Of a stretch of 64,000 nucleotides of DNA, positions 24,311 through 47,900 are shown in pieces. The notes below the pieces were generated by a model. The model saw only the letters and a program-made list of their open reading frames with translations. It was not told the origin of the DNA and did not search any database. Position 1 is the stretch's first letter, and the number at the start of each line of letters is the position of its first letter. A program made the translations under genes and the position numbers. Source of the DNA: Diabrotica undecimpunctata (lineage: Eukaryota > Arthropoda > Insecta > Coleoptera > Chrysomelidae); assembly GCF_040954645.1 (NCBI RefSeq), contig NC_092806.1, positions 1,302,001 through 1,366,000 on the forward strand, written 5' to 3'.

Positions 24311-25776
24311 ATACTAGTAAATCAGTTTACAAACTCTTGAAGTTAGAGATACTACAAAACTTAATTTATTGTACTACAATTGTATGACATTTTGTAGCAG
24401 GAATAAATTATTACGAATGAAGAAATAAAAACAAAATCTCTATTATAAGGTATTTACCAAATGTCAAAAATAATTAAAGATAGCTGTCAGATGTCAATAT
24501 CAAATTTTAAAATTAAGAATAATTAAAATGACAGCTAAGCGACACCCTAAGATCTACAATCTTAATTATTACAATTTGACACGATACTACACGACAATTG
24601 ATTACGACAAACAAACGAGGATGGAAGCTGCTGGGCAAAATGGAAACATGTGGTTATCCTTCAAAGTTGTTGTAAATGCCGTTTTACAAATACCTCACAT
24701 GAGAGACAGCAAGGAAAATAAAAAACAGAGATTACTCGTTCAGAATGGACATATTATATTAAGTATATTTCACTTTTTTCAACAAATTTGCCGGTTTTTG
24801 ACGCCGACACTCACAGCGTCTTGACTGTTCAACCATTCCCCCAAACCTCACTTAAACTGTAACTATTAACTATTCAGTACTACACATTTAAATGCTACTG
24901 TCACTTAATACTATATTTTCCAAAAGGAAAAACGAGAAGATATTTACGAATCAGGAGAAAGATTCGGACTACAACCAAACCAACTGCGCTTGACGGCGGC
25001 TTTACGGAGAGTGATGTAATTCTCTTTCCCGCAATACTTTCTCAGCGATCTAAATGGATGTTTATTTGAAACTCAATATTAAGCGGAAAACGATCAAAGA
25101 AAATACCAAAGAATATGTGTCTGTGATATATAAACAAACTTTAAAATGGTGTTTATTATCAACTCGTCGACGCAAAAAGGATTGAAAGAATATTTCGGTG
25201 TTTGAACATATACAAGGGGATTTTAATATATACCAAAGAATTTATGCTACAATCTATAATTCGTCAGGTGTTCGAGCTGATTTCGATTCAAAGCAAAATG
25301 TCCAACGAATAGTCTAAAAAAAACTTTTCATTTTGAGTGGTTTGGGCACAGAGATGCCACCAGCTTTGATAGCAAAGAACTAAACAATTAAATAAATTGT
25401 TTTCTGTTCTCTTGGCTATCGAAATATGCAAATATTAGTAGCATTTAGTAAATGCGGGCTATTGCTCTGATGAAATAAAAGCTGTATATTATGGCATTGG
25501 AGCACAAACTATTTAAACTTTTCACGGCTGAATAGATCTTTCGTTATTACAAAAAAAAGAGGTAACCTATATTTCCAATTAATAAATTAATTACTATGGG
25601 TGTTCTCGGATGAAGATTCGTCGTCACCTAAATTAATAATCACATGTATTAGCTGCTAATCTACAATCAAATTGAGTTTGTACATCTTGGATATAATGTT
25701 TGACGACATTGCTATAATTTATATGTATTTTTTTGCCATTTCACCCTTTACAATACCTGTTGGTTGGCTGACCAGA
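24311..25776. other. No recognisable gene
   Basis: Contains a 98-codon ORF at 24528-24824 (MTAKRHPKIYNLNYYNLTRY...) that I do not recognise. The base composition of 24500-25050 is less AT-rich than its surroundings, so an old mobile-element piece is possible. Confidence 0.35.
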
Positions 25777-25853
25777 CCAGAACAGACCATACGCCGACGC
25801 AGCAATACCAAACGTTGTTTGGTATTTCTGCGTCAGCATATGGTCTGTTCTGG
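25777..25853. repeat. 37-bp near-perfect foldback
   Basis: Left arm 25777-25813 begins CCAGAACAGACCATACGCC and right arm 25817-25853 ends CATATGGTCTGTTCTGG. They match at 34 of 37 positions across a three-base loop, and two of the three mismatches would be G-U pairs in one RNA strand. It could be a small MITE, or a microRNA-precursor-like hairpin if transcribed. Confidence 0.85.
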
Positions 25854-25998
25854 TGTTCGCTCTATGTTCCTGGTTTAATACTGTCTCTATAGATATATGA
25901 AACTTTGAAACAGTTTGAATAAAATAAAATAGAATAAATAAAGAATGAATAAAACATAAATAAAGGTTTTTTACATATTATTTAATTTTTGTTAATAT

Positions 25999-26021
25999 AA
26001 TAATAATAATAATAATAATAA
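25999..26021. repeat. (AAT)n microsatellite downstream of OR-A
   Basis: About eight AAT repeats about 140 bases beyond the OR-A stop. Confidence 0.9.
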
Positions 26022-26163
26022 CTATTGTGAGAAGAATAGCTCATCAGCTCTTTAAAAGTTTTGTGAAAATCTCAATGGAGTTTCTGTGTAAATGGTTTAT
26101 ATCATTTAAGCTCCTAATTCTTCACGTTTATTTTTTAATCCATTAAAGGTTTACCGATTCTTT

Positions 26164-37965
<11,802 letters not shown>

Positions 37966-38237
37966 TTTGTAACCAATCTAGAAAAACGTTCTATTTCTAC
38001 TATATTGTATTAAGTGATGGCTTAAGAATTCGAGCAGGTAATTTTGCTAAAAAATATCAAACACTAAAACTAATGAACTATTTAGTCATTTGCTTTAGCC
38101 AATAGAAAACGAAATGAAGATGATTAGACAGTAAATTTGACCGAAGTATTATCCGTTATTAATTTTCCAATTAACTCAAATTTTATTTTTGTTTTTATTA
38201 AACTTAACCTTTATAGTAAGTGATAAATTTGAACTCA

Positions 38238-38240
<3 letters not shown>

Positions 38241-38285
<45 letters not shown>
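38241..38285. repeat. (TA)n microsatellite upstream of OR-A
   Basis: About 45 bases of TA. Confidence 0.95.
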
Positions 38286-38559
38286 TATACCGTGGTTTTC
38301 TTAAAACACGTGGATAGCGAACTCAAACTTTATTAAAAATTCATAAAATACTGAACTAACTAACTGAAATTTAAAAATTAATTAAATAATAATAATAATT
38401 ATTAAATAATTAATAAATTATAAAATAACTTGGTAAACTATCTCGACCCTCAGCTGTCCTTGCGTACATTCTATAAAAAAATGTAATCTTATGACACTTT
38501 TGATTTAAGGGTGATTCTAAATTCCAACAACTGTCCTGATTTTTGTTATTACTCATTTG

Positions 38560-38860
38560 ATTCAGTTGACAACATCATTAATTCGGGCTACCACGAAATA
38601 TGGCCATTTCCATGACTTCTGTAGCTTTGGACATCGCCCCTTATAACGTACTTAATTATATAACCGCTCCAAATCTCCTTGCTTGAACCTGGTAGAGTTA
38701 GCTGGTCTATCATATCGAGTTCTCATCCTATCGCTCTCCATTCCATAACCTTCACGTGAACATCGTTTCTTTGCAGAATGGCTTTGGCAGAGCCAATTGA
38801 CCAGACTTTTTTGTGTTTTTTGTTAAAGTCGACTGAATTTTAATTATTTTTGATTGCAGA
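38560..38860 (-). pseudogene. Gypsy integrase C-terminus
   Basis: Frame pieces RYDRPANSTRFKQGDLERLY, YKGRCPKLQKSWKWPYFVV and ARINDVVN match the region after the integrase core (GPY/F-like module: PKLQ...W-x-x-PY). Confidence 0.72.
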
Positions 38861-39069
38861 TTCATAGTCAATATTTTCTTGTTATCAGAATGTTAGTTAG
38901 TCCTACATATACCTAATATCTTTTGTTTTTTTAATTTTTGGTTTTTTTTATGTTTTTTTGCTTTTTTTGTTTTTTTTTGTATTTTTAGTGATTAGATAGA
39001 TTTTTTTTGTTTTCTTTTCTATTTTTATATTCTTACTTATTTTTTTTCGTGGTAGGTATACATTTTTGT

Positions 39070-39480
39070 TTATCTTTTGTTAAACCATATTAACAGATTA
39101 TGCCTAAACACTATTTAAAATCCATATTATTTTAAAATATTAAACGATTATAGTTTATTGAAAAACAACACTTAGAATTTGTTAATTCCTTATAAAGTTC
39201 GTTTATATTATTAATTTGTAAATCACATTCTAATATAATATGTGTTAGATCGCCTATTTGGCCACAAGTACAATTGGGAGTATTTGATAAGCCAATTCGA
39301 TGCCGATTCATTGTCTTTATATCTCGATTAGATTCTGTGTAAAACCATCTTCTTGAGGATATCCTAGGGTTACAATGATAGAAGTTTAAGACAGTCTTAC
39401 GTTCTCTGTAATATAAATGCCAATTATTTTTAAGTTTTTGTCTACTAACAGTGTCAATATCTGTCGCTTGAATTAAACTA
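39070..39480 (-). mobile_element. LINE 3'-end fragment (Cys/His tail)
   Basis: Encodes RRWFYTESNRDIKTMNRHRI, NCTCGQIGDLTHIILECD and following residues: the C-x-C...H-I-L-x-E-C tail of many LINE ORF2 proteins. It is inserted in the gypsy integrase. The strongly T-rich block at 38860-39060 next to it would be A-rich on the LINE strand, fitting a poly(A)-type tail with later expansion. Confidence 0.65.
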
Positions 39481-39901
39481 AGTTTTGAGTTTAGCTGTCG
39501 CTTTATTCTTCACGGAGTTTAGGAGTTCCAAATAAAGAATCAGTAAAGATATTTTAGTAAAGTTTAGTTGAATCTCTTCGACATTACATCCAGCTGAGGT
39601 CGCAAAGGTGTGGTTCTGGTTTTCACAACTCCCAGTATGTGACACATTTTCTAAAACAGATGCGATGTAAAATTTCGACCTTGGCCGGAGTGTATTTTCC
39701 TTGAAACTCCAAAACAATAGAACGAATTATTAACTATATTATTAAATTATATCCATGGCCATTAAAATGTACTGGTTACTAGATACTGTGTGGGAAAACG
39801 GTCCAGCGATGTCCACAAGACCCTTTTAAAAGGAGTTTTAACCAAGTATTGCCTCATCTGGTCCTGGTTTCTGGTTTCAGTACCTTTACTAGCCGCATAT
39901 T
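39480..39901 (-). pseudogene. Gypsy integrase core fragment
   Basis: Shifting frames give PFKRVLVDIAGPFPTQYL near 39820, KIHSGQGRNFTSHLF near 39680 and VVKTRTTPLRPQLDVMSKRF near 39610: the D, D and E regions of a gypsy integrase with substitutions at expected catalytic positions (HSDQG is HSGQG; SDGM is changed). Confidence 0.75.
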
Positions 39902-40640
39902 ATGTACATTCATGGCACCACCTCTCAACACGTTCTCAGAACGAGCGCGCTGCATTTAGTATATCCTACTGCAGAATATTGCGCTCCTGTCTGGCTAAAC
40001 AGTCATCAGATAAACGTCATAGATACCCAGTTAAACCAAACAATGAGGCACATAACGGAAACTATAAAGCCCACACCAACTCAATGGCTTCCAGCTTTAA
40101 GCAACATCGCTTCACCAGCAACAAGACGACTAGCCGAACTCAACACCCTAATTCAAATATGTCAATAAAACCCAGCTCTATCGATAAATACAGACATCAC
40201 TGAGCTAGACCAAAGAGAGTTAAAACTGAAATCCAGACATCCACCTACTAGAACTGCTACAAGATTGGCTGATTTTACTACTGAGGAGCAGTGGATGGGC
40301 GAATGGAATCCAGATATCAGAAATGCTAATCTCATAGAAAACCCTACAATTAAACCAGACGGCTTTTCTCTTCCTCGTCGTGAATGGTGTAACCTAATAG
40401 AATACGAGTTGGTCATGGAGTTTGTAACAAGTCTCTGAACCAGTGGGATATAAATGCCAGTCCGGGATGTGACAAATGCAGCGCTGTTGAACAAACAATT
40501 AATCACATCGTCTTAAAGTGCCCAGCCACCAAGTTCGTTGGCAGTCTTCAAGAAATCCACCAACTCACTCCCAAGGCAAGAGATTGGCTTCGAGGCTGTA
40601 ACCTTCGATTTTAATAATTTTTATTTTATATATTCTATGT
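39902..40640 (+). pseudogene. LINE ORF2 C-terminal fragment inserted in gypsy
   Basis: 39902-40168 encodes LVYPTAEYCAPVWLNSHQIN and KPTPTQWLPALSNIASPATR, typical of the Jockey-type C-terminal region. The following sequence reads REWCNLIEYELV and, in another frame, a CDKCSAVEQTINHIVLKCPA zinc-knuckle-like tail near 40480. Orientation is opposite to the gypsy host. Confidence 0.78.
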
Positions 40641-40649
40641 TTGTTATAT

Positions 40650-41480
40650 TTTTTGTATTATATTTCGTTCAGTAAAATGGATCTCGGACTTTTGCTAGAC
40701 TCTTTTTTATTTCCAAATTGCCTACGAATATACCGTTGTGATACTTGGTAGGACAGGTTGAAATTTATACTGACTTTCGTTGTGACTTTCTCATTTTCTG
40801 TCTAACACACCATCAAATAATTCCAAGGAATACCATTGTGCCCAATAACTTTTCATGATCACGCTCTTGTCAGAAATCTCATTTCAGGTTGGTCGACCTG
40901 TACCTTTTTCTATCATGGTAAGGATTTGTGCTATATCACTATCTGCATTTGTTTAACACAAAGGGTTGTGGGATTCCAATGGTTTTCTGTTTCAATCTGG
41001 GTCCTTATACAATTAGCTATAACTAAGGGTTCTTTTGCTTCAATTTTGCCATAGTGATTGCAGTCTTCTGAACAAGGTCGTCTACTCAGGGTATCGGCAT
41101 TATGATGTTGAGTATTTATCTGTATATATCTGCAGATTTTTCAGCCATCGAGCAACCTGTCCTTCTTCGGGATTTTCAAAGTAGAGGGTCCGTTTAGAGA
41201 TTGAAGGGAGGCGTGATCCGTCCGAATAAAGAACTTCCGTCTATATCAAAACTTATAGAAGTGTTCCAATATTTTTACCATAGCAATTAATTCTATTCGT
41301 GTTACACAATAATTTCTTTCGGCTTTGGAGAGGACTTTAATAAAGTATCCAATAACTCGTTCTGTCTCATCGATGAGGAATTCTTTCAGTTTTTATAAAA
41401 GTTTTCGGCACTGTTCATTCCGGTTACACTGATTGTCTGCTTCCATTAGCTTAAGCAGTGATAAAACAATGGAAACTTAA
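40650..41480 (-). pseudogene. Gypsy RNase H and pol fragment
   Basis: Blocks VIGYFIKVLSKAERNYCVTR, IELIAMVKILEHFYKF, then FIRTDHASLQSLNGPST, and NADTLSRRPCSEDCNHYGKI near 41080 are the Ty3/gypsy RNase H region and the start of the linker to integrase. One stop after YKF and other lesions are present. Confidence 0.83.
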
Positions 41481-41930
41481 TTTTAAAATAATATATAATG
41501 GCGGATTATTTACAACAAAAATAGTAAATTACAGAAAAAGAAGGGGCTAAAACTATTCTTATCTTGATTAAGCGTTACGTTGTTCGGAAATGATGCATTA
41601 GTGGGTTGGATGTGTGTAGTCTGCTGGATGATATATTTCTGCTTCAATATTGTCTTCTTTGGTATATGAAACGTCGAAAGAAAGTGAACAAAGTGAAACA
41701 CAAAATTTATTTATCAAATATATTTATCTATATGTGTATATAAAGCACTGTTTATTTGTATTTAATTTTTGGTACTAATTATAACGCAATAACAACTATT
41801 GCAAAAAAATTTCCTTCTTAAATATTTTGCTAAATCCTAATGAAACATATATGTAAATGGTTTATATTATTCAAGTTCCTTATTCCCTATACTTCATTTT
41901 GAATCTATCAAAGATACAAACCAAACCTTT

Positions 41931-41990
41931 TTAATTTGAAACACTTACTGTTTGATAGTATGTTATAAATCCATGTATTATTTTGGCTAC
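41931..41990 (-). CDS. OR-B exon 7 (terminal)
   Basis: 60 nt: VAKIIHGFITYYQTVSVSN and TAA, after a CTTTTTAG acceptor. Confidence 0.85.
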   Translation of the reverse strand, partial: VAKIIHGFITYYQTVSVSN

Positions 41991-44900
41991 CTAAAAAGTA
42001 AATATAACTATGAATAACAAACATGAGGAAATGTATCTTTAAATACTCTTTTAGTGGAGTAGAAAGCATCTTAAAGATCCCTTTTTCTTACATGTCAACC
42101 TTACCTCCACATGTTGCTCTAGAAACATGTTTTAAAAACAATAAAACTAGAGAAATGCTACAAGACAACACTAGAAAAAGTAAAGACTAAGTTAATTAAA
42201 AATAGGTAAAACATGTAGAGTCGCAAAAAAAGGGGTCACATCTAAAGTTAAAAACTAAAGTTTTAAAAAATTTCTATGGGACAAAACGCACAAAAAGTAA
42301 AAAATTGGCCAATTAAGAAACTGTTTATTAATGGTTTATATTCGGGCATTGTCAAAAAATAGAACAAAAAATTGATATAATTTAATAGAAGGTATCATAC
42401 ATCTGTCATTCTGGGGTTTAGATCTTTTCACTGATTTAGCACCGCTATTTATACAAGCTCCTAATTTCTCTCGCCAACTGTACCTTAAAGAATCCAAGCA
42501 CAGGTTCCAGATATAACTTGTAAAGACCTTAAGCTCATCACTTTTCCTTTTTTACTAGGTGGGGAATCTGGAAACAGATAATGATAAATGTTTACGGAAA
42601 TCCCATGTTCCAAAACTAAAAGAAAAACCTCTTCAGGCTTACGTCGACCAGCTTGACCCTAAGCAGTCCTCCTCACCCTCCGTAACTCCGATGTGGCCAG
42701 CACCAGCTAAATCTTAATACTAAACCATTGGGGATAAAATCGTTTATTAGAACCTAACTTCGATCCGTTGTTCTTTTTTAGTCCGATTCTCATTCGCTCA
42801 CCATCACACATCAGAGGCCATCCCTGCCTAACGTTTTCTTCTTCGCTTTTATTTATACGCATATATACATACCTTTCGACTGTCGTTGTTTTAGTCTTTC
42901 ATGTGGAGCAGGGCCCCCGGTAAACTTTTTGTCATCGTTTGTCTGCACTTTAGTCGACATTCACCTCATTTACTGGTACTGTGGCTCTCTTATGACTGTC
43001 GGCATTTGTGACTCCCGTACTCTTTTGATCGTACTCACATTTATCGCTGTAATATGAACTTCTTCTTCTTTCTACCCCCACTGGATCAGTTCTGCCTTTT
43101 CGGTACTTGTTGGAACGGCATATAGTTCCCGCTCGTTATTTTCTTTTATCAATAGCACCTTGCTCAATAGATGTAAAACTCTTCTCGGTTTTGACGTTCT
43201 TTTCTTGTACCGTTATATTTCTTTTCTGTAACATCCTCTCTCACTAACACATGTAAGTAGACACAGCCGATGATTACCCACAAAGCCGCAGCAGACACAG
43301 TTCTGTAAGCAATTGCTCCCTGTAGCAGAAATGCCCACCACACACCAAATAACGTCATCGTCATGATTCATCGAACTGTTGGAGGAAAAGTAATAGTATA
43401 TTATAAGGATGAAAGGACTAAAATTTATAACAAGAAGCTTTGGAAGTGGACACATCCATTCAATATATATTCGTATAAATACAAATACAAAGTATATACA
43501 AACGCTTATCAAAACCTAAAGAGCATTATTAAATCGCACCCTTGCGAGTGAGGAACTGGTTATCAATTAAACAACGCATGCACCAATTGTCAACCACAGC
43601 ATCGCAAAAACAAATTTTTAAACGGTAATTTTAAAAATATTCTTATAAATATATAGTATTTTAATAAAAAAATTGAATCCATATGGAAACTTTTTACAAC
43701 CTTAAACAACATCTCGCGGCTTTGTACAAGAAAGCCATGACAATTCAATTCTAGAGGTTTTTGGGTTGCTACCAGAAACATCATAAGCATTTGGCGATTT
43801 TTCTTATTCCAGTAGTACCATTTTAGTCGTTGAGCGTTAGAAAAAATCATTTCAGACTGAAACAAAAAAATATATTGAAAAAATAACATCTTCAAGTTTA
43901 ACTTTTATCGAATAATTTCACAAGAGTTTTTAATATAAAAATTGCACCCATACTCTACACCCATACTATCGAAGATTTATACTTGCTAAACAGTTCTGAA
44001 AAATGTTTTACCACTGTTACAATAACGCCGTCTTCGCTTGTTAATAGCTAGGCTCTTTGTGTACATGCACTTCCACCACCAACCCACTACTACCATCTAT
44101 TCGCGCTGGAGATATAACATCAGCGAAAATGATAGAAAACTAAGTTTGATACAGAGTTTTCATCTGGCAATAACTGTTACTCCAGTCTCTGAGTACTGAT
44201 CAGAGCTTACTGTCCTTTTCCGATCCTGTGATTAAGTATTGATCGATCGCATTCGTACGATAACTCGCGTTAGCCAAGTATTGATTGGCTGTTCGCACAG
44301 ATTTTGGGTATTGACTAAAGATCGTCGATCATCCTACCCATCCGAAAACTTCTGACATTTATTTTCTGTTCCCCTGCATCAACGTCGGATCGCAGCTCAT
44401 AGGTTTCATTTACGAGATATTGTCTTTTTACTTTACATATCGTATGCTCTGAGAAGTAAATTTTATCTAATTTGATATTTATTTACATAATATTTATTTA
44501 TTACTGAGTCTAGTGTCTAATAGAGCTACCAGTCCCAAATTGACGCCCGACCAGGGACTAGAAGATCGCGTCATGAAAAAGAAACACCATCTATCCTCGG
44601 CTAGCGAAGCTTTTCCCAGCAAGTTGGAACCACAATATTTAAGACCCTGTACAGTAACATCAGTTATATCACCGGTGATGGTAAAACTTCACTGTCCGGT
44701 AGTGGTAATTACAAACAGGTGGCGGCCTACGTCAAAGACTTGGGACCTTGGAAAGGGAGTAGGAAGAAGGGGAAAGAGGAATCTACGAAGAGCCGCTTAA
44801 CCCATCTTCGGTCAATTGTATTTGAGTAGCCAATTTTAAAAGCAGAGCTTATTTTAGGGTTAAAAGTCAACAAAGGAACACCTCTTAGGAGAGGTTTTAG

Positions 44901-47900
44901 AAAGTATGGGTCAGTGGGAACACCACAGAGACCTGAGCTGCCAGTCACGACAGGAAAGTTAGCTGAAAAAATCCTTCAGAGATTTCAGCCGATGTTTGGT
45001 ACATTATCTCCACCCCGGAGGATTTACGATCTGAATATGATACTCTGTCTTGTCGAAGATAATTATTATACAGGAATGGAAACGCCACAAAAAAGGGAAA
45101 CAATATTTTTATTAAATGCAAATTTTGAACTAAAATTAAAAGTATTCTCAATGAGTCTTACAATAAGTATTCTCAATAGTTATGTAATATACAAATCGCC
45201 AGTGACCTAAAAACTGGTATAAAGAAACTCTTACGAAATTACTGGTAGAATCATTGGAACCAATCCACTACACTTTTACACCAAACAGATTAGACGATTG
45301 AGTGGTTCGTTATCCCTGGTATACCTAGATGGTTGTTGTTAGAAGATTGCGTATTGGTCACACCAGGTTTACACATAGTCATCTAATGGATTCTACATCT
45401 AAGCCAATCTTTTACTATTGCCAATCTTCACTAAGTGTTCTACACATCCTTCTGGACTGCCCTCATTATAATAAACGACGTCAAGAACCGAGCATGAAGG
45501 GCAACATCACAGATATATTATCGAACCAGAGCCAACTCATCACAGCGATCCAGTTCCTGAAGCTAGAAAACTTACTAAATAATATATCAGTGGTATATAA
45601 TATGAATTGTATCTTATATATAATTGTATGCACGATACCTCGTGCTAATGGCCGAAGCTGTCAGAAGCACGTTAAATTAAATAATAAAAAAAAATAAGTT
45701 AATTGCTGCATAATTACATATTATTTTATTACAAACTAAACATGCAATTATTAATTTTACTGCAGGCAAGCTCTAACTATTTCTGTAACTTTTCAAGGCG
45801 ATTGACCCGTACGTTACTATTTGAAATTGTAAGGGTAATAGTCATCTTTGAGTATTAAAAACATTCAACGAAAGTCTTTCTTTTGAAAACAAAATTAACT
45901 TAAAGATTCTTCATTTATGTCGAAATACTTACAAAATTTTCTAAAACAACTGAAAGAATGGTCCTGCAACAGAGGATTTAAATTTTCTGTATCTAAAACA
46001 GTGGGAATGGTATTCACTAATAAACACGCTTTCAGTAAACGAATATTAAAGTTTTTTAATTCAAAGCTCATGTTTAAAACAGACATAAAATTCATGGGAA
46101 TGTGGTTGGACAAAAAAACTATCCTGGAAAAAACACATAGATCAACTTGTCGTACCGTGCAATAAAAGATTAAATATATCAAGAACTTTATCTAACAGGG
46201 ATTGTGACTCTGATTACGATACACTAATTAGTCTATGTAAAGCATTAATTAGATCTAAAATAGATTTTGGCTCCATTGCTTATATTTCTGCATCCGACAC
46301 AATACTAAAACCATTAGATAGTATACACAATTCTGCATTCAGAATTGCTCTGGGAGCATTTAGAACAACACCGGTAGAAAGTTTATATAGTGAAACTGGA
46401 GAACCATCTTTACTACACCGTCGCATTTATTTAACATTAACACATGCAACTTCTACAGCATCCAATCGAAATAGACCTATTTTTGATAATACATTCAATA
46501 ACAAACACACTTCAAAATAGATCTAATTCACACAAACCTTTTTATGAGAGAATTCGATTCTATCTAAGATATTTAAACCTAGATTTTCCAGATATATTTC
46601 AAATAAATTTGAACCATCCTCCACCTTGGTGTACCAATATCCCCGAAATAAATTATAATCTTACTGTATTTAATAAGCATTCTACAAATCCGGTTGTTAT
46701 TAAAAATAACATCAATTAAATCATAAACAAACATGGAGAAAATTGCTGCAGGATATTTACAGATGCATCCAAATGTAACACAGGAGTTGGTGCTGTATAT
46801 GTTACGTCTAACAGTCAATTTCAATTCAGACTGCCCAAATATTTTAACATCTTCTCTGCTGAACTTTATGCAATACTCAAAGCTCTTGAACATATCAACA
46901 ATAATAAAATATCAAAATGCTTGATTCCAAGAGTATAAGTGATTACCTTGGTGTTTTACAAACCGTATCCGGACGCACTACCTTCATATGGATCCCATCT
47001 CATATTGGTATTGATAGAAACGAAACTGCAGGCCAGTGCACGAGTAAAGTGTCGAAACAGATGTAACGGAGTGTCGAAATCCCGCGGGTGATATAATAAC
47101 ATCTATAAAAAATTTAATTACGTGTAAGTGGACTCAAGAATAGAATTATCCGCAGAAAACACTACGGAAAATTAAAGACAATGTTTATCCATGGCTACCT
47201 AGAACTCAAAACAGAAAACTCCAAACCATCATTACTCGTCTACGTTTAGACCATACAAGATATAGACATTCGTACCTTTTTACCAGAGATAATCCCCCTA
47301 AATTTGACATTTGTGACGAAACAAACAGTGTTAAACATTTTTTATTTGACTGTCCACTTTTTGTAAATGAACGCAACAGGTTCAAGATTACAAACAATAT
47401 CAATAAACTCTTAGGTATAGACCTACATTATGCTGATTTGGGAAAATATTTAAAATGTATAGGATTATATTATAAAATTTAAACTATTAGAATTGTACAC
47501 CTAAACTGTATTCCCGCTAATCACCTTATGGTGGATGCGGTAAACTTTTTTAATAAAAAAAATATTGCTGAGTTGCATCCCAGGAACGTCTGGTTATGGA
47601 TACTGTCTCAGAATTAACCGATAAGGGAATTTTAAAAACATCACGTATATAGCATATCCCGTTAACACTTTACCAGGAAACATTCAGTTGACTAAGCAAA
47701 TTACTGCGGCGCGCCCGGCCGAAGGTTAAAATACTATCGCCTTTATATAACTTTAACAATAATTTTGTATAACACTATACAAAAAAAAAACACTGGACAA
47801 TAATTCGCTTCACCGGGTACTAGGTGTTTGAAAACTGACTTGGTATTAGGAAAGTTAGTATAGGTGGGAAAAAAATTATAAGTTATGATCATTTTAAAAC

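Larger units (their letters stand above)
38560..41480 (-). mobile_element. Ty3/gypsy element broken by two LINE insertions, between the OR genes
   Basis: Minus-strand order: RNase H (41420-40980) and a further pol segment to about 40650; interruption by a plus-strand LINE (40640-39902); integrase core (39901-39480); interruption by a minus-strand LINE tail (39480-39070 and flanking T-rich sequence); integrase C-terminus (38860-38560). No LTR or macro domain is seen. It fills most of the 4-kb gap between OR-A and OR-B. Confidence 0.8.

Noticed and set aside
43164..43551. ORFs in OR-B intron 6
   Set aside because: Overlap on opposite strands, with no family match and no splice-consistent role in the receptor.
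44727..45210. Overlapping ORFs on both strands downstream of the integrase tail
   Set aside because: Mutual shadows without recognisable domains.
47715..47740. GC-rich GGCGCGCC/CGGCCG patch as possible vector sequence
   Set aside because: Only about 20 bp, flanked by ordinary AT-rich sequence with no cloning-vector or adaptor features that I recognise.
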